From contig OZ024852.1 in the NCBI GenBank assembly GCA_964017145.1, positions 3,039,945 to 3,103,944 of the forward strand: a stretch of 64,000 nt of DNA. The letters are read 5' to 3'. Origin of the DNA: Agrocybe praecox. Its lineage: Eukaryota > Basidiomycota > Agaricomycetes > Agaricales > Agrocybaceae. The position numbers and the translations under genes were made by a program. A model generated the notes under the pieces. It was not told the origin of the DNA. It worked only from the letters and a program-made list of their open reading frames with translations, and made no database searches. Of the stretch, positions 1 to 10,202 are shown in pieces (position 1 is the stretch's first letter; the number at the start of each line of letters is the position of its first letter).

Positions 1-91
1 TAAGCAGAAATCACTCTGGTTGAATCGGAAAGCATCACATCTCCCGGAGTCTAAGCCATTTCCGACGCCCCCGCCACCACCAAAGATTCTA

Positions 92-2011
92 ATGAAACAC
101 TCGCTTTCTTCTTTATCTTTGGAGGCTTCTCTGACATCCTCGTCCACCGCGACGTTGACTATTTTATCTTCGAATTCGAAGGCTGCATCTTCTACAACTG
201 CCACGACGAAGACGAAGATAAAAAGGACACGACAAACTAGCCCTGCTCCATCCCGATTCACCCTCTCCTCCTCGTCTTCTTTTATAGCACGCTCAGGCGC
301 AGACAATACGGTTGCATTAAAGGTCCCAAGTCATCATAATCAGACCCATCATCGAGGACGTACTGTGTCAATCGCAACTTCTGCTTCTATGTACAGCCAA
401 CAAAGCTATCCCCACCATTTACAGCTTCCAGGAGAGGACGACGACAACAGGTTAGGGACCAAAGATTGGTTTCTTGTAGAAGATCAAGATGGACGCTCTT
501 CTCCGGGGTACTCTTTCCTGCAGGAGGAAAAGTCCGAAAAGCACGAGGCGGAAAGAGAGATTAAAACCCATGGTAAAGGGAGGTCGAATGTAGCATCGGG
601 GAGCGTCGCCACAGGGTCTATATCTAGTTCACGTAATGAAACCCGATCCCAACGTCGCTCCCGTGCTCATTCTCGCAAACGTACACCAAGTCGCCCTCGA
701 GGCGCCTCCTCCAAATCGATTTCTTCCAATTCCAATTCCAACTCCAACTCTCGATGCACTTCTCCCTCCTGCGCAGCTCCTGCGCCTCAATCTCAATACC
801 TCGAAGTACCTCACCGTAGCCCACGCAAATACAGGCATTGTCGAAAACGCAGCACAGACACTGCGTTTACGACTGGCACTTTCGCTACAACTTCCACGGC
901 GACTACGACTTCGACCACCTCTGCATGGCGCAACGACATCGCGGAGGTGAAGGAGGGTATGATGTCCTTCCTCGACATGTCTTTCTCAGGACCGGGGGTG
1001 GAGCTTGGATCGGCGGATTTCAGAGATCAAGAGTCGCAATGGTTCGAACTCGAAGTTCTCTCCGAATCCGAGTCGTGCTTAACTCCAGGGTCTAGTGCTA
1101 TGACCGAAAGGACCATGATGCCGTTGACAATAAAGTCAAAGAAATCAAGATCCAAACCGAATTCAACAACACCCAAGTCCAGCTGGAAAGGACCCTCACC
1201 CTCCTATGCTCATTCCCACTCGAGTTCCGCTTCTAACCACGACGTACCGACGCCTACTCACTCTGCCTTCCTTGGGAGTAGCATAAGCGACAGGTACTCC
1301 AACGTACTTCCCCGTTCGCCCAGTCCCAGTCCAGTGCCCACCCTTTCATACGTCGTTTTTGAGAACCAGAGCGAGGAAAGACATGCGCGATACCCTCAGA
1401 ATGTTCTTCCTCTTCCTTCTCCTAGCACTCCAACTCCGAGTTCATATTCCTATCTGCCCTCTCCATCATTGCCTCCCTATTCTCCTAACGAAGAACCTTC
1501 CAAGTCATGGGATCACGGCTTCATTAACACTGTCGACGATCACCAAGCTCAGCTCGATGGCTTGCAACTAGATTACGACTACAGCTTTGCGGTCGACGTA
1601 CTCGTCCACATCCCCGAAGCCCTCGTGGACCCGTCTTTCCGCGGACACGCGTCGAATTTGGCACAGAAAGGACACGCGCGGAAAGCGTCTGTCTCAGCTA
1701 GTATTCGCGTCAATCTACGCCCAGAGGAAAAGGCCAGTTTGACCAAGTCGGGTACGATTCGGAGGTCGAATAGCAACAAGGTGAAGGCGAAGAATGGTAA
1801 AGGACCCAAGTTGCCATCGAGATCGAAATGGTCTTTTGGAGGTGGAAACAAGGTGGTGGCGACCAAAATCGCACCCGCCTTGGATGAGGTAGTTGGAAGT
1901 ACATCGCCAGTGGTTGGAAGAGGGCTAGGATCGGTCTTGAAGAAGGAAAATCAGAAAGAGAAGAAGAAGTCGCTCGTTATGCAGGTCACAAATTTCTTTA
2001 GTCGGGTATAA
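92..2011 (+). CDS. Ser/Pro/Thr-rich protein of unknown function (5' end uncertain)
   Basis: Uninterrupted frame of 639 codons from the first ATG at 92 to the TAA ending at 2011. The same frame stays open upstream to base 2, so the true start or an earlier exon may lie outside the window. The protein is low in complexity and probably mostly disordered. It has Ser/Thr/Ala tracts near residues 10-50, RSR/SRKR-type basic clusters, an (SN)n run near residue 215, Pro/Ser-rich stretches in the middle and a basic C-terminal third ending in FFSRV. No catalytic motif, signal peptide or membrane helix is visible. I do not recognise the family. The length without a stop argues for a real gene. Function unknown. 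Confidence 0.7.
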   Translation: MKHSLSSLSLEASLTSSSTATLTILSSNSKAASSTTATTKTKIKRTRQTSPAPSRFTLSSSSSFIARSGADNTVALKVPSHHNQTHHRGRTVSIATSASMYSQQSYPHHLQLPGEDDDNRLGTKDWFLVEDQDGRSSPGYSFLQEEKSEKHEAEREIKTHGKGRSNVASGSVATGSISSSRNETRSQRRSRAHSRKRTPSRPRGASSKSISSNSNSNSNSRCTSPSCAAPAPQSQYLEVPHRSPRKYRHCRKRSTDTAFTTGTFATTSTATTTSTTSAWRNDIAEVKEGMMSFLDMSFSGPGVELGSADFRDQESQWFELEVLSESESCLTPGSSAMTERTMMPLTIKSKKSRSKPNSTTPKSSWKGPSPSYAHSHSSSASNHDVPTPTHSAFLGSSISDRYSNVLPRSPSPSPVPTLSYVVFENQSEERHARYPQNVLPLPSPSTPTPSSYSYLPSPSLPPYSPNEEPSKSWDHGFINTVDDHQAQLDGLQLDYDYSFAVDVLVHIPEALVDPSFRGHASNLAQKGHARKASVSASIRVNLRPEEKASLTKSGTIRRSNSNKVKAKNGKGPKLPSRSKWSFGGGNKVVATKIAPALDEVVGSTSPVVGRGLGSVLKKENQKEKKKSLVMQVTNFFSRV

Positions 2012-2632
2012 TTATGTGAGGATTTTATTGGCATTGTTGTTATTGTTCAGCCAGGCGCTAGTTCTTCGTTCATCTTGTTCGTTCCGGATGTAGCAGCACA
2101 TCACCCCACTCGTCTGACACACTCGTCTGACCAACTCATCTGACCTTGTAGTTCTTTCTCTTTGAAATATAATAGGATCGCAGTTTCGTCATAGCGTGGA
2201 CTTGGAGATACACAACTATCTTTAAATCAGATAAAATAAGACGTTGCTATCTTTTATAAGAGAGCTGATAAATAAAAATGCAACGAGTTCCGAGTTCCAG
2301 AATAACACATTAAACAATGAGGCTTCTAGCTTGTAATAAATTCCATGTAGATAACGATTAGAATAGGGGGGAAAGAGCAAATGACGAAAGCTATGCATTA
2401 TGAGATTGCGAGTTATAGGTTGGTGCTTGGATGTGTTGGGTATTAGATACTTCACACAGTGATGCTTGTGTTGAACGAAGTTGGTTGAACGACCTCTAAC
2501 CTTTCTGGCGCTGACGGTGTTCACGGTAACTCGAGACCTTGAAATTTGGTGGGGAGGTTCGAGATCCATTCTATACAGAGGTGATTGGGTCGTCGGGTTT
2601 TCGATAAAACAATATCAGAGTAATGTCGGAGC
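2012..2632. other. intergenic region, no gene seen
   Basis: AT-rich spacer between two convergent genes (3' ends at 2011 and 2633). Only short, compositionally random frames occur. It probably holds the two 3' UTRs and polyadenylation signals. Confidence 0.6.
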
Positions 2633-3545
2633 TCAATTCAATGACCTTTCTGCACATAGCGCCCAAAGAATTTCGAGTGCCTCAGCCCGCATTTGTTGAG
2701 AGGCTTCAACGGATAATATATCGGAGGCGCCGGTGGTCGAGGATATCTGCCAGTGGGAGCTCGACTGCTCATTCATATACTGGCCCACTTTTATATGGCT
2801 TGGAACTTCTTCTTCAGCCCGTCCCACCAGCACGGCCTGGTGCCCCGGAGTCTCAGCAGACTCTTTACTCTCTTGCAACGCAGTCCACTCCTCTAAAATG
2901 TTCTTGTAATTCATCAAAATAACCTTCTCGTTCTTCAGCTCCTGCACATGCTGATTCTTTAGCCTGTTCTCTGTCTTCAACTGCTGGTTTTTGATATTCA
3001 AAAGACGAATTTCCTCCTTCGCGGCCTGCAGCTCTTGGAAGCATCGATCTCCCTTTTTTTTCAAGGCTGACATCTCCAACTGTTTCTCCCTTTCCCATTC
3101 CGCTCTCAAAGAAGAGAACCCATCTTTGAACCTTCTAAACGCAGAACTTTCACGCGAAGCGGACATCAAATAGGATGGTGCCACTGACACAGGCTGTGAT
3201 GGTGAAGACGATGGAGTCGAGCTGGGTAGCAATCGAGGCGCTACTAAGGGAGTAGGTGTAATCTCCTGTTTGACGATTGAATCTTTGCGCAGAGGCAAAG
3301 ATGCCTCGGTTTGGGAGTGGCCTTCATGGCTACGAGAGCTCTGTGCAGGACATAGTGAACGCGTGAGATTATTTGCAATTGGAGGATTAATTACGATGTG
3401 AGCGTCTAACCTGATAAATAATCTTGGGCCGTACACGTCTACCGGCATCCCGAGAAGCACAATCCTCGTCATTGGAGTGAGCTTGATCATGGGCTCGCTT
3501 TTGCGACTTCAAGGAAATGAGACTTAGTAATTGTCCTTCACTCAT
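2633..3545 (-). CDS. small coiled-coil protein, function unknown
   Basis: Two-exon model: 3411..3545 and 2633..3340 on the minus strand, 280 residues, starting at the ATG at 3545. The 70-base intron (donor GTTAGA, acceptor GCACAG) is in phase 0, which keeps the frame. Residues about 45-105 are Ser/Pro-rich. From about residue 115 a charged helical stretch of some 85 residues carries heptad-like Leu spacing (LRAEWEREKQLEMSALKKK, then repeated L/E/K/Q), typical of a coiled coil. The C-terminal tail ends EILWALCAERSLN. No enzyme motif is seen. It may be a scaffold or a self-associating regulator, but that is inference. It converges with the upstream Ser-rich gene. Confidence 0.65.
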
Positions 3546-4767
3546 ACTTAATTGCAGCAGAGGTTTGGCAGAGGTTGTTAACACTTAATTTCTAATACGC
3601 AAACGACGTGTCAGTTCTGTAAATTCTTCCAAATATTAGAGAAATGAAGCAAATCCTTACTCTATAGAGTTTATGAAGATTACAAGGGGCACAAAATACT
3701 TGTGCCAGTGGCAGGCGATGTTGAAAGTGAATATTCTGAATGATCGGTTTAGCCTAACAGCCAAAGCGTCATCTGGGAGTGATATGTGGTATCTAGATAG
3801 TCGTAAGACTCATTCGATATGTTTTACAGAATGTGATATACCAAGAAAAACGGAAAACAAAGACTCCGCAGTGTGTTGAACAATTGTCGGAAATTCAAAG
3901 TCGCTTACGCGCTTCCATTGTTCACATTACGTCACATGACCTAATTAGCGCGTCGCGCTTAACCGCTTAACATGAAAGCCAAATTGAAGCCAAATAAGAA
4001 TAGAATTGTATTCAATTTTTTATGTCACCCCTCAGTCACTAAAGATAGAAATCAAGCGCCTTGGCGCCGCCCAAATTGACACGGTCAAAAGCATAAGTAT
4101 CGATATGCTATTGGTTCTGATAAGTTTAATGCTCTAGATTTAGATACTATCATCCTAAATATCGAAGGAATAAGTACGCGCTATTTTATGCTTACAATAC
4201 TATCGAGTGATCTTGTCTGATATCGGCGGTGGAAGATCAGCAAATATGTTGAGGTGCCTGAAAATCTACTTTGAGCGTGTACTTCTTATCAGAGGGAGGT
4301 TTCAACCACCTGCGCCGGGGCCCTGACGCGTGGTTGAAGTGAATGACTTCAACTATGTAAACTTTTTACCCTAAGGATCAGTACTCTGTATTTACTATAC
4401 GAGAAGGCGACGGATTCGAAAGTCGTATACATGGCATTGAAATCATCGAGGTCATAATTGGGCATATTAACTTCCATTGTTGGAAATCAACTTTCCAAAT
4501 CAGGAATCGACGGGGAGCGAGGAAGGAAATAAGTGGGTAAATAGGTAACCATAAACAAACTTCATTCAAAATTGATATAGACATGTAGGAAAAAAGAAAA
4601 AAGTCCCAACAATTTCATTTACACTGGTCGAACAAAAAAAGAGGCGTACATGCTACACGCAAGCAATTATAATCATGACACAAAAATGACTCGAACTTTA
4701 ACGAAGAACTGCCCAATGCATGCGTAACTCGCACCCAAAAAAGTCGTATATCATGACCTTAATAAAG
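3546..4767. other. intergenic region with one hairpin-forming repeat
   Basis: About 1.2 kb, AT-rich, without a convincing coding frame. It contains the overlapping inverted repeats listed separately at 4301-4353. The left part is the promoter of the coiled-coil gene; the right part is the 3' flank of HSE1. Confidence 0.55.
4301..4353. repeat. overlapping inverted repeats (three-arm hairpin)
   Basis: TTCAACCAC at 4301-4309 pairs perfectly with GTGGTTGAA at 4330-4338. The second arm also starts GTTGAAGT (4333-4340), which pairs with ACTTCAAC (4346-4353). One central arm can therefore pair with either neighbour, around a GC-rich loop. Confidence 0.5.
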
Positions 4768-7700
4768 TTATAAACCTCCATTCGCACCAGCCGGACCTGA
4801 GTCCGAAAGCGAAATACCCTTCAATTGGTTCACCACAGGGAAGTACGTATCCCCACTACTGGCAGCAGCAGGTCCGGGTCCAGGTGTCGCGCCGGCAGTT
4901 TTCTTAGGAAGGACCCACGAAGGTGTGGAAGCCTGTTGCGTTGGGCTATGATACGAGCCCGTAGCACTAGTTGGGCGCGCCGCCGCCGCTGCCGTAGGGC
5001 TTATTTGTCTGGGTGGGTTATCATAAGAAGCAGGATACTGAGCGTATTGTGTTTGAGCAGGAGCTTGACCCTGCGCCTGTGCAGGAGGTTGCTGGTCCTG
5101 CAACTGGTACCTCGGACCAGAGTACTGCTGCTCTTGTTGTTGATAGGATGGCAGGCTCGCGCCGGGCGCAGGCCCTGATGTCGACAGCAACGAAGTAGTG
5201 ACAGCTGTCGCAGGTGTAGCGTTATAAGGGATTCCACTCTCTACCGGCTGCTGCTGCTGCTGCTGTGCTTGAGGTTGAGTTTGAGCCTGCGCCGAGAATG
5301 ACACTTGCTCGGGATGTTGTTGCTGTTGCACTTGCCCTTGTGCCTGAGTTTCTTGTTGTTGAGCTTGCTGAGAGCCACCACCGAGTCTCGGGGCAGAAGC
5401 AGAAGCACCTTGCGCATCCGTAACCCCAGGAATTGAGATGAAATAAACCGACCCAGTAAGATCCTTGCCACCCTGAGCGTAGTACTGTGCCCACGCTTGC
5501 ACGTTCGGGTCGGCATAAGTATACGAGGGATCGTACGCGTAAGGAGCAGGTCCCGAGATAGGTTGTTGGGGAGGTGACTGAGCCTGAGGTTGAGCCTGAG
5601 GTGACGAGACGGAAGCAGTGGCTGAAACACCAGTAGAGCTGGCACTAGGAGAAGTAGCTTGGGCAACCTGAGCTTGGTTAAATTCAGGTTGAACCTGAGC
5701 CTGAACTTGGTTTGTGGGTTGTTGCTGGGTTTGTTGAGGTTGAGCCTGGTAATGGGCTGGCTCTGCCTGGATAGGCTGGGATTGAACGGGCTGCTGGTAC
5801 ACTTGCTGCTGCTGCTGTTGAGGTTGCTGCTGCTGGATATGCGGTTGCTGAGGGGCTTGTTGAATAGGCTGCTGTTGCTGAGGCGCCTGTTGGACAGGTT
5901 GCTGCTGCTGAGGGACTTGTTGAACTGGTTGTTGTTGTTGTTGCTGTTGAGTAGGATAAGGAACCGGTCCCTGTTGGCTATACGGAACTCCAGGCTGTTG
6001 GCCTGCATATCCTCCCTGGGGCAGAACACCATATCCTGCTTGTACCTGCTGGGGTTGTGCATACCCACTCCCACTGGTAGCGGCGGGATCTACGTATCCT
6101 TGAGCTGGGTATGGGCTTGCACCACGGACTTCCGGGCCAGGTCCAGCCTGAGGCACAGAAACTGGAACCATCCCATAGGCACCTGCGCCTTGAGCCTGGG
6201 CAGGAGAATAAGCTCCATATGGTGTTGAAGCATTGCCCCAACCACCATATGAGCCTGGTTGCTGTACGTATTCTGGTCGCCGACCACCTGCGCCCCCCGA
6301 GTCAGGTTGGGGCCCGTATTGCGGTTGGACGCCGCGGTAGCTCGGTTGATCATAGACTGTATTATAGAAGAACATAATATTTAAGGTTGTTTCAACTGCG
6401 CACATTTGTAAGAGAAAAAAAAAAGGACTAACCACCAGTATGCCTAGCTAAACTTTCCTCCATCATGCGATCGAAAATAGTACGTGCACGCACGAAAGTC
6501 TCGTTCATGGACACCAAATCGGCTGGATCGAAGGTTAGACAAACTCTCGGATCGGAAAGGCAAAAACAGCATGATTCTGAACATACCTCGCTTCTGACTG
6601 TATTTATCAATCAACTTCACGATCTTCGGCCGCAGTGCCATACTTGATCTGTAAAGCTCCTATACAGAAGGAAAGAATACCGTCAAAAGTTTTCCGGATG
6701 CTATCTGATTATAAAGTACCTGAATCTCCTCATTATCAGCCAAACTATCCTTTGCTGGATCCAGGGCACGTAGCATGTTTAGCAATTTCTCTACATTAAC
6801 GGCTTGCGCAAATACGGCTGCTTCCTGCTCTGCCTCACGAGCCAGCTCAGCGGCGGTTGGTTCTGGCATCGGTTCCTATATGAAGTAAAAAATGTGTTTA
6901 GTTAGTCACCGAACCGAAGAATGTTGTATAGTAGGAAAAGAGAAACGAAAGAGGGAAAGGGAAGGTGAACGTAAGGGAAAAGATACGAACAACGTAGTTG
7001 ACCGGAAAAATACCCGTACGTCCTTTCAATTGCCCTCGCCACCAATCCTTATATCCTCTATCCACTACTTTAATTATTTCGCCCTGCTCGAACGCCAATT
7101 CTCCTGGTTCGGTTGGCTCGAATGTGTGCAGTGCCCTGACACGAGTGACGATCGCGCCTGAAGCCATAGCAGATGCTGAAGTAGAAGTAGACGCCGCAGT
7201 AGAAGCGGCAGCGGTATTCGTAGACACGGAAGAAATCGTGGTAGTGCTTTGTAATTGCTGCTGCTGCTGCTGTCTTTGCAAAGCTTGAGCCTGCTCGTAC
7301 TCCTGTTGTTGTTTGCGCTGTTGAGTTGCAACCGTATTAGGGGAAGGCGTACGCGCAGGTACATATCCTCCGGCTTGATATTTAGGCTGTGCAAAAGGAT
7401 GACTCGAAGACGAAGAAGTAGCTGCGGCAGCTGACGAAGACCCGCTGCGCCCCAGTCCTACGCCAGAGACTGGAGCAGTAGCACTAGAACCTCCTGCTGC
7501 AGTGCTCGACCCCGATGATGACCCGTTGGCAAGGCTATACGCTGACCATTGAGGACGTCCGCCCCGGTCTTGCATTGACATTTCAAGCACACGTTGTAGT
7601 TCCTCCTCTTCTTTACGGCGGATCTCGTCGTCCACTGTTGGCGGGGCTGGTTCTTCAGGTTGCTCGAATTTGTAATCTGTAGCGTATCATATCGTTAGTA

Positions 7701-8357
7701 TAGGCAATACATACCTCCAAAGACCATGTTGGCTCACTTTTAGCCTTTAGACTGTTGTAGCAATCCTCCATTATACCCAACGAGGCATCTTTCTCGAATT
7801 CTACTGTCCATGCTTCTACGAGACCTAATGCCCTTCGGCGAACTTTCTCATGGGTGTTCTAAGAGTCGCTGTAAGCTCCCAAGATTTATAAGATACTCGA
7901 ACTCAACGCACTCTGTCTGTGATCAACTTCTCGATGGCCTGCGTAAATGCTCTTGATGCCAGCTCGCGATGGATTTCGATGCCCAGATTCTTACTTAGCG
8001 CCTCTGCCAGGGAAAGTGTGTAAAGCTGAACATTAGGATTCCGGTGTGCTAGACGCTTTAGAATAGCCGCAATGGCGGCGTGAGCTCTGCGAATGGCGTT
8101 GTCAGTGACATTCCATTCATAATTCTAGTCTAAAGCCAAAGGCCTTAGTTATACTTACCCTGGTTGTCCTTCATCTTGGACTTTATCACACAGATTCAAT
8201 ATAAGCTCCCAGTTCTCGCTGGTCAAGTTTTCGTCTGTCGTCTTGTCTGAGAGCCAATCGATACTAATCAGTCTGGAAATCCTTTACAAGGGATGTATTG
8301 ACCAGGCGACTCACTGACGATATCCTCGTACTCTGTAGATGTGCTGCCTCCAAACAT
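4768..8357 (-). CDS. HSE1: Class E vacuolar sorting protein Hse1 (ESCRT-0, STAM homolog)
   Basis: Nine exons on the minus strand (8315..8357, 8159..8246, 7912..8086, 7738..7858, 6991..7676, 6720..6875, 6587..6659, 6433..6522, 4768..6356), 1006 residues. In order: VHS domain (about 1-140, MFGGST start, ATDENL-like NKTTDENLTSEN, then LAHRNPNVQLYTL); ubiquitin-interacting motif near 165-181 (EEELQRVLEMSMQD); SH3 domain about 321-371 (ALHTFEP, WWRGQ, GIFPVNYV); a GAT-like helical core with LYRSSMALRPKIVKLIDKY; and a long Gln/Pro/Ala-rich tail of about 530 residues in the last exon. In other fungi Hse1 pairs with Vps27 on endosomes and sorts ubiquitinated membrane cargo. The tail is much longer than in yeast Hse1 (about 450 residues in total). 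Divergent from MMS2. Confidence 0.95.
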
Positions 8358-8555
8358 TATCCCTTTCCTCTCCCTGTTGACCTGAGGTATACAATGCGGT
8401 TTGAAGGTATACAAGAATGGAAATAAAGAAGAATTGGTGATTGAGAAAGAAATGTACTGCGGACGTTGTTGTAAATAGTGATGATGCCTCCTATATGCTG
8501 TGACTAAGCGTTACTTCACTGATTCCTTTCATCAACCACCAACAACTCCGTTGCA
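8358..8555. promoter_or_regulatory. shared divergent promoter HSE1 / MMS2
   Basis: Only 198 bases separate the two start codons (8357 on minus, 8556 on plus). Both core promoters and 5' UTRs must fit here. No clear TATA box is seen, as is usual for fungal housekeeping pairs. Confidence 0.7.
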
Positions 8556-9143
8556 ATGGCCAAAGGTACGTCTGTGTTTCAATTTACAGAGCAGGACTTA
8601 CTTTTTCTTTCTTGGTCCTTTAACAGTTCCCAGGAATTTTCGCCTCCTTGAAGAGCTTGAGAAGGGCGAGAAAGGTATCGGAGATGGTTCATGTTCTTAC
8701 GGATTGGAAGATGGCGACGATATCCTCATGAGCAACTGGAATGGAACTATCATTGGACCGGGACATGTATGTTATTCAGCTCTATCATGATACTGCAACG
8801 CTGAAAAGACTCTAGACTGTGCACGAGAATCGCATTTACAGCCTCAAAATCACCTGTGGGACCAACTACCCCGATGTTCGTCCCGAAGTGCAATTCATCT
8901 CTCGAGTCAACTTGCCTTTTGTCAACCAAACCAATGGGGAGGTAGATTATACCAAGTTAGCAGTCCTGCATAACTGGTCGAGGAACCTCAGCATCGAGAA
9001 CATTTTGGTGGAGATTCGCAAGTGCGTAACGAATTATTGCCTCGGACCTCTATGAAAGGTTTTAACAATTATGATCTTTCAGGGAGATGGCATCGTTCAA
9101 CAACAGGAAGCTGCCTCAACCACCCGAGGGATCTACTTTCTAG
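8556..9143 (+). CDS. MMS2: Ubiquitin-conjugating enzyme variant Mms2 (UEV)
   Basis: Four exons (8556..8565, 8627..8766, 8816..9021, 9083..9143), 138 residues, the usual UEV length. The first exon is only 10 bases (MAK plus one base). The protein reads [20 protein letters not shown], then [48 protein letters not shown] and the C-terminal QPPEGSTF, all typical of Mms2/Uev1. The E2 active-site Cys is absent, as expected for a UEV. In other fungi Mms2 pairs with Ubc13 to build Lys63-linked ubiquitin chains in error-free DNA damage tolerance. All splice junctions are GT-AG and keep frame. Confidence 0.95.
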
Positions 9144-10202
9144 GCAAATCGTCCCCCATCTAACATATCGTTCTAATCCGTTCCGGGGGTTCAGATGGAC
9201 TCAAATGTGTTGTATTTTTCTTCTCTAACAAGCTAAACATGTCATTTCATAGTAATTGCAATCCATCGACTTAAACCATTTTCAAAAGATACTAATCGCA
9301 CATATGTTGTCAAATAGATTCGATATCTTTTTGGCCCATTCAAAGTATTCACTAGCGATCTTCAAACAAATAGTCCGATGAAGCAGGGTAAGGTTTCGAG
9401 TTAAGTACGTTTGATTTGACTTATAGGACTCGAGTCATAGATTTTGCGCAATCGTCGGATGACTTATGATTGCTGAGTATAATAAGATGCACACGATCTC
9501 CGCAAAACTCCAGTATATTATCAATCATCACAGATTCCCAGCGCTTATATCTGCTGCATTCAAATTCTAGACGCCGAGCGGTTTATATAACCACCGCACA
9601 GAGCAGAATAACAGCCAGTTTTAATTTCGGAAGGAGCTACTGCGAGATCATCTCGGATCAACGATACACACTCATCACTCTACTTCGATATCAAGATAAA
9701 ATTGTACAGTGCAGTACCTCAGTCATAGGACCTGCAAATAAGGGGCGTTTTAGATATTCATTGCTGTTCTAGGAGGGGTCCGACAGAATTAAGTACTGGT
9801 AAATGAGCGCAAATGAAGTTATGGATGTTAAAAGGGATTATAAAGGTCAATGAGCGCCGAAAATCCGCAGGTCCAGCGTGTAGCACGTTCAGACGAACCG
9901 TATATGATTCGGAATGCATGTGAGTGCAGTGTCAAGTATAGCCGGGCTGTAATGGAGAGGAACCGACAATCTACTCAATACAGGTAACAAATTAAGCGCC
10001 AGCGCGTAAGAACCAATGATGTTATAAATGCTTAGCTATGATTTCAGGACGTAGAAAAACACTGAGATTAAACATATATTATGGTAAATAAATGCTAAAG
10101 GGGAATTAGCCCACCCAATAGATTCGGAAATATTTGCCCACCGGGGAAAGTGGAAATTATACCGGCCCCGGTCAAGATCTTGGTGGATTACACAGCCAAA
10201 TG
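9144..10202. other. intergenic region, no gene seen
   Basis: About 1.06 kb between the 3' ends of MMS2 and the first calpain gene. Only short frames without recognisable sequence or splice logic occur. Confidence 0.55.

Noticed and set aside
5659..6228. Leu-rich 189-codon plus-strand frame
   Set aside because: It is the antisense of the Gln-rich tail of HSE1 (CAG/CAA repeats read as Leu).
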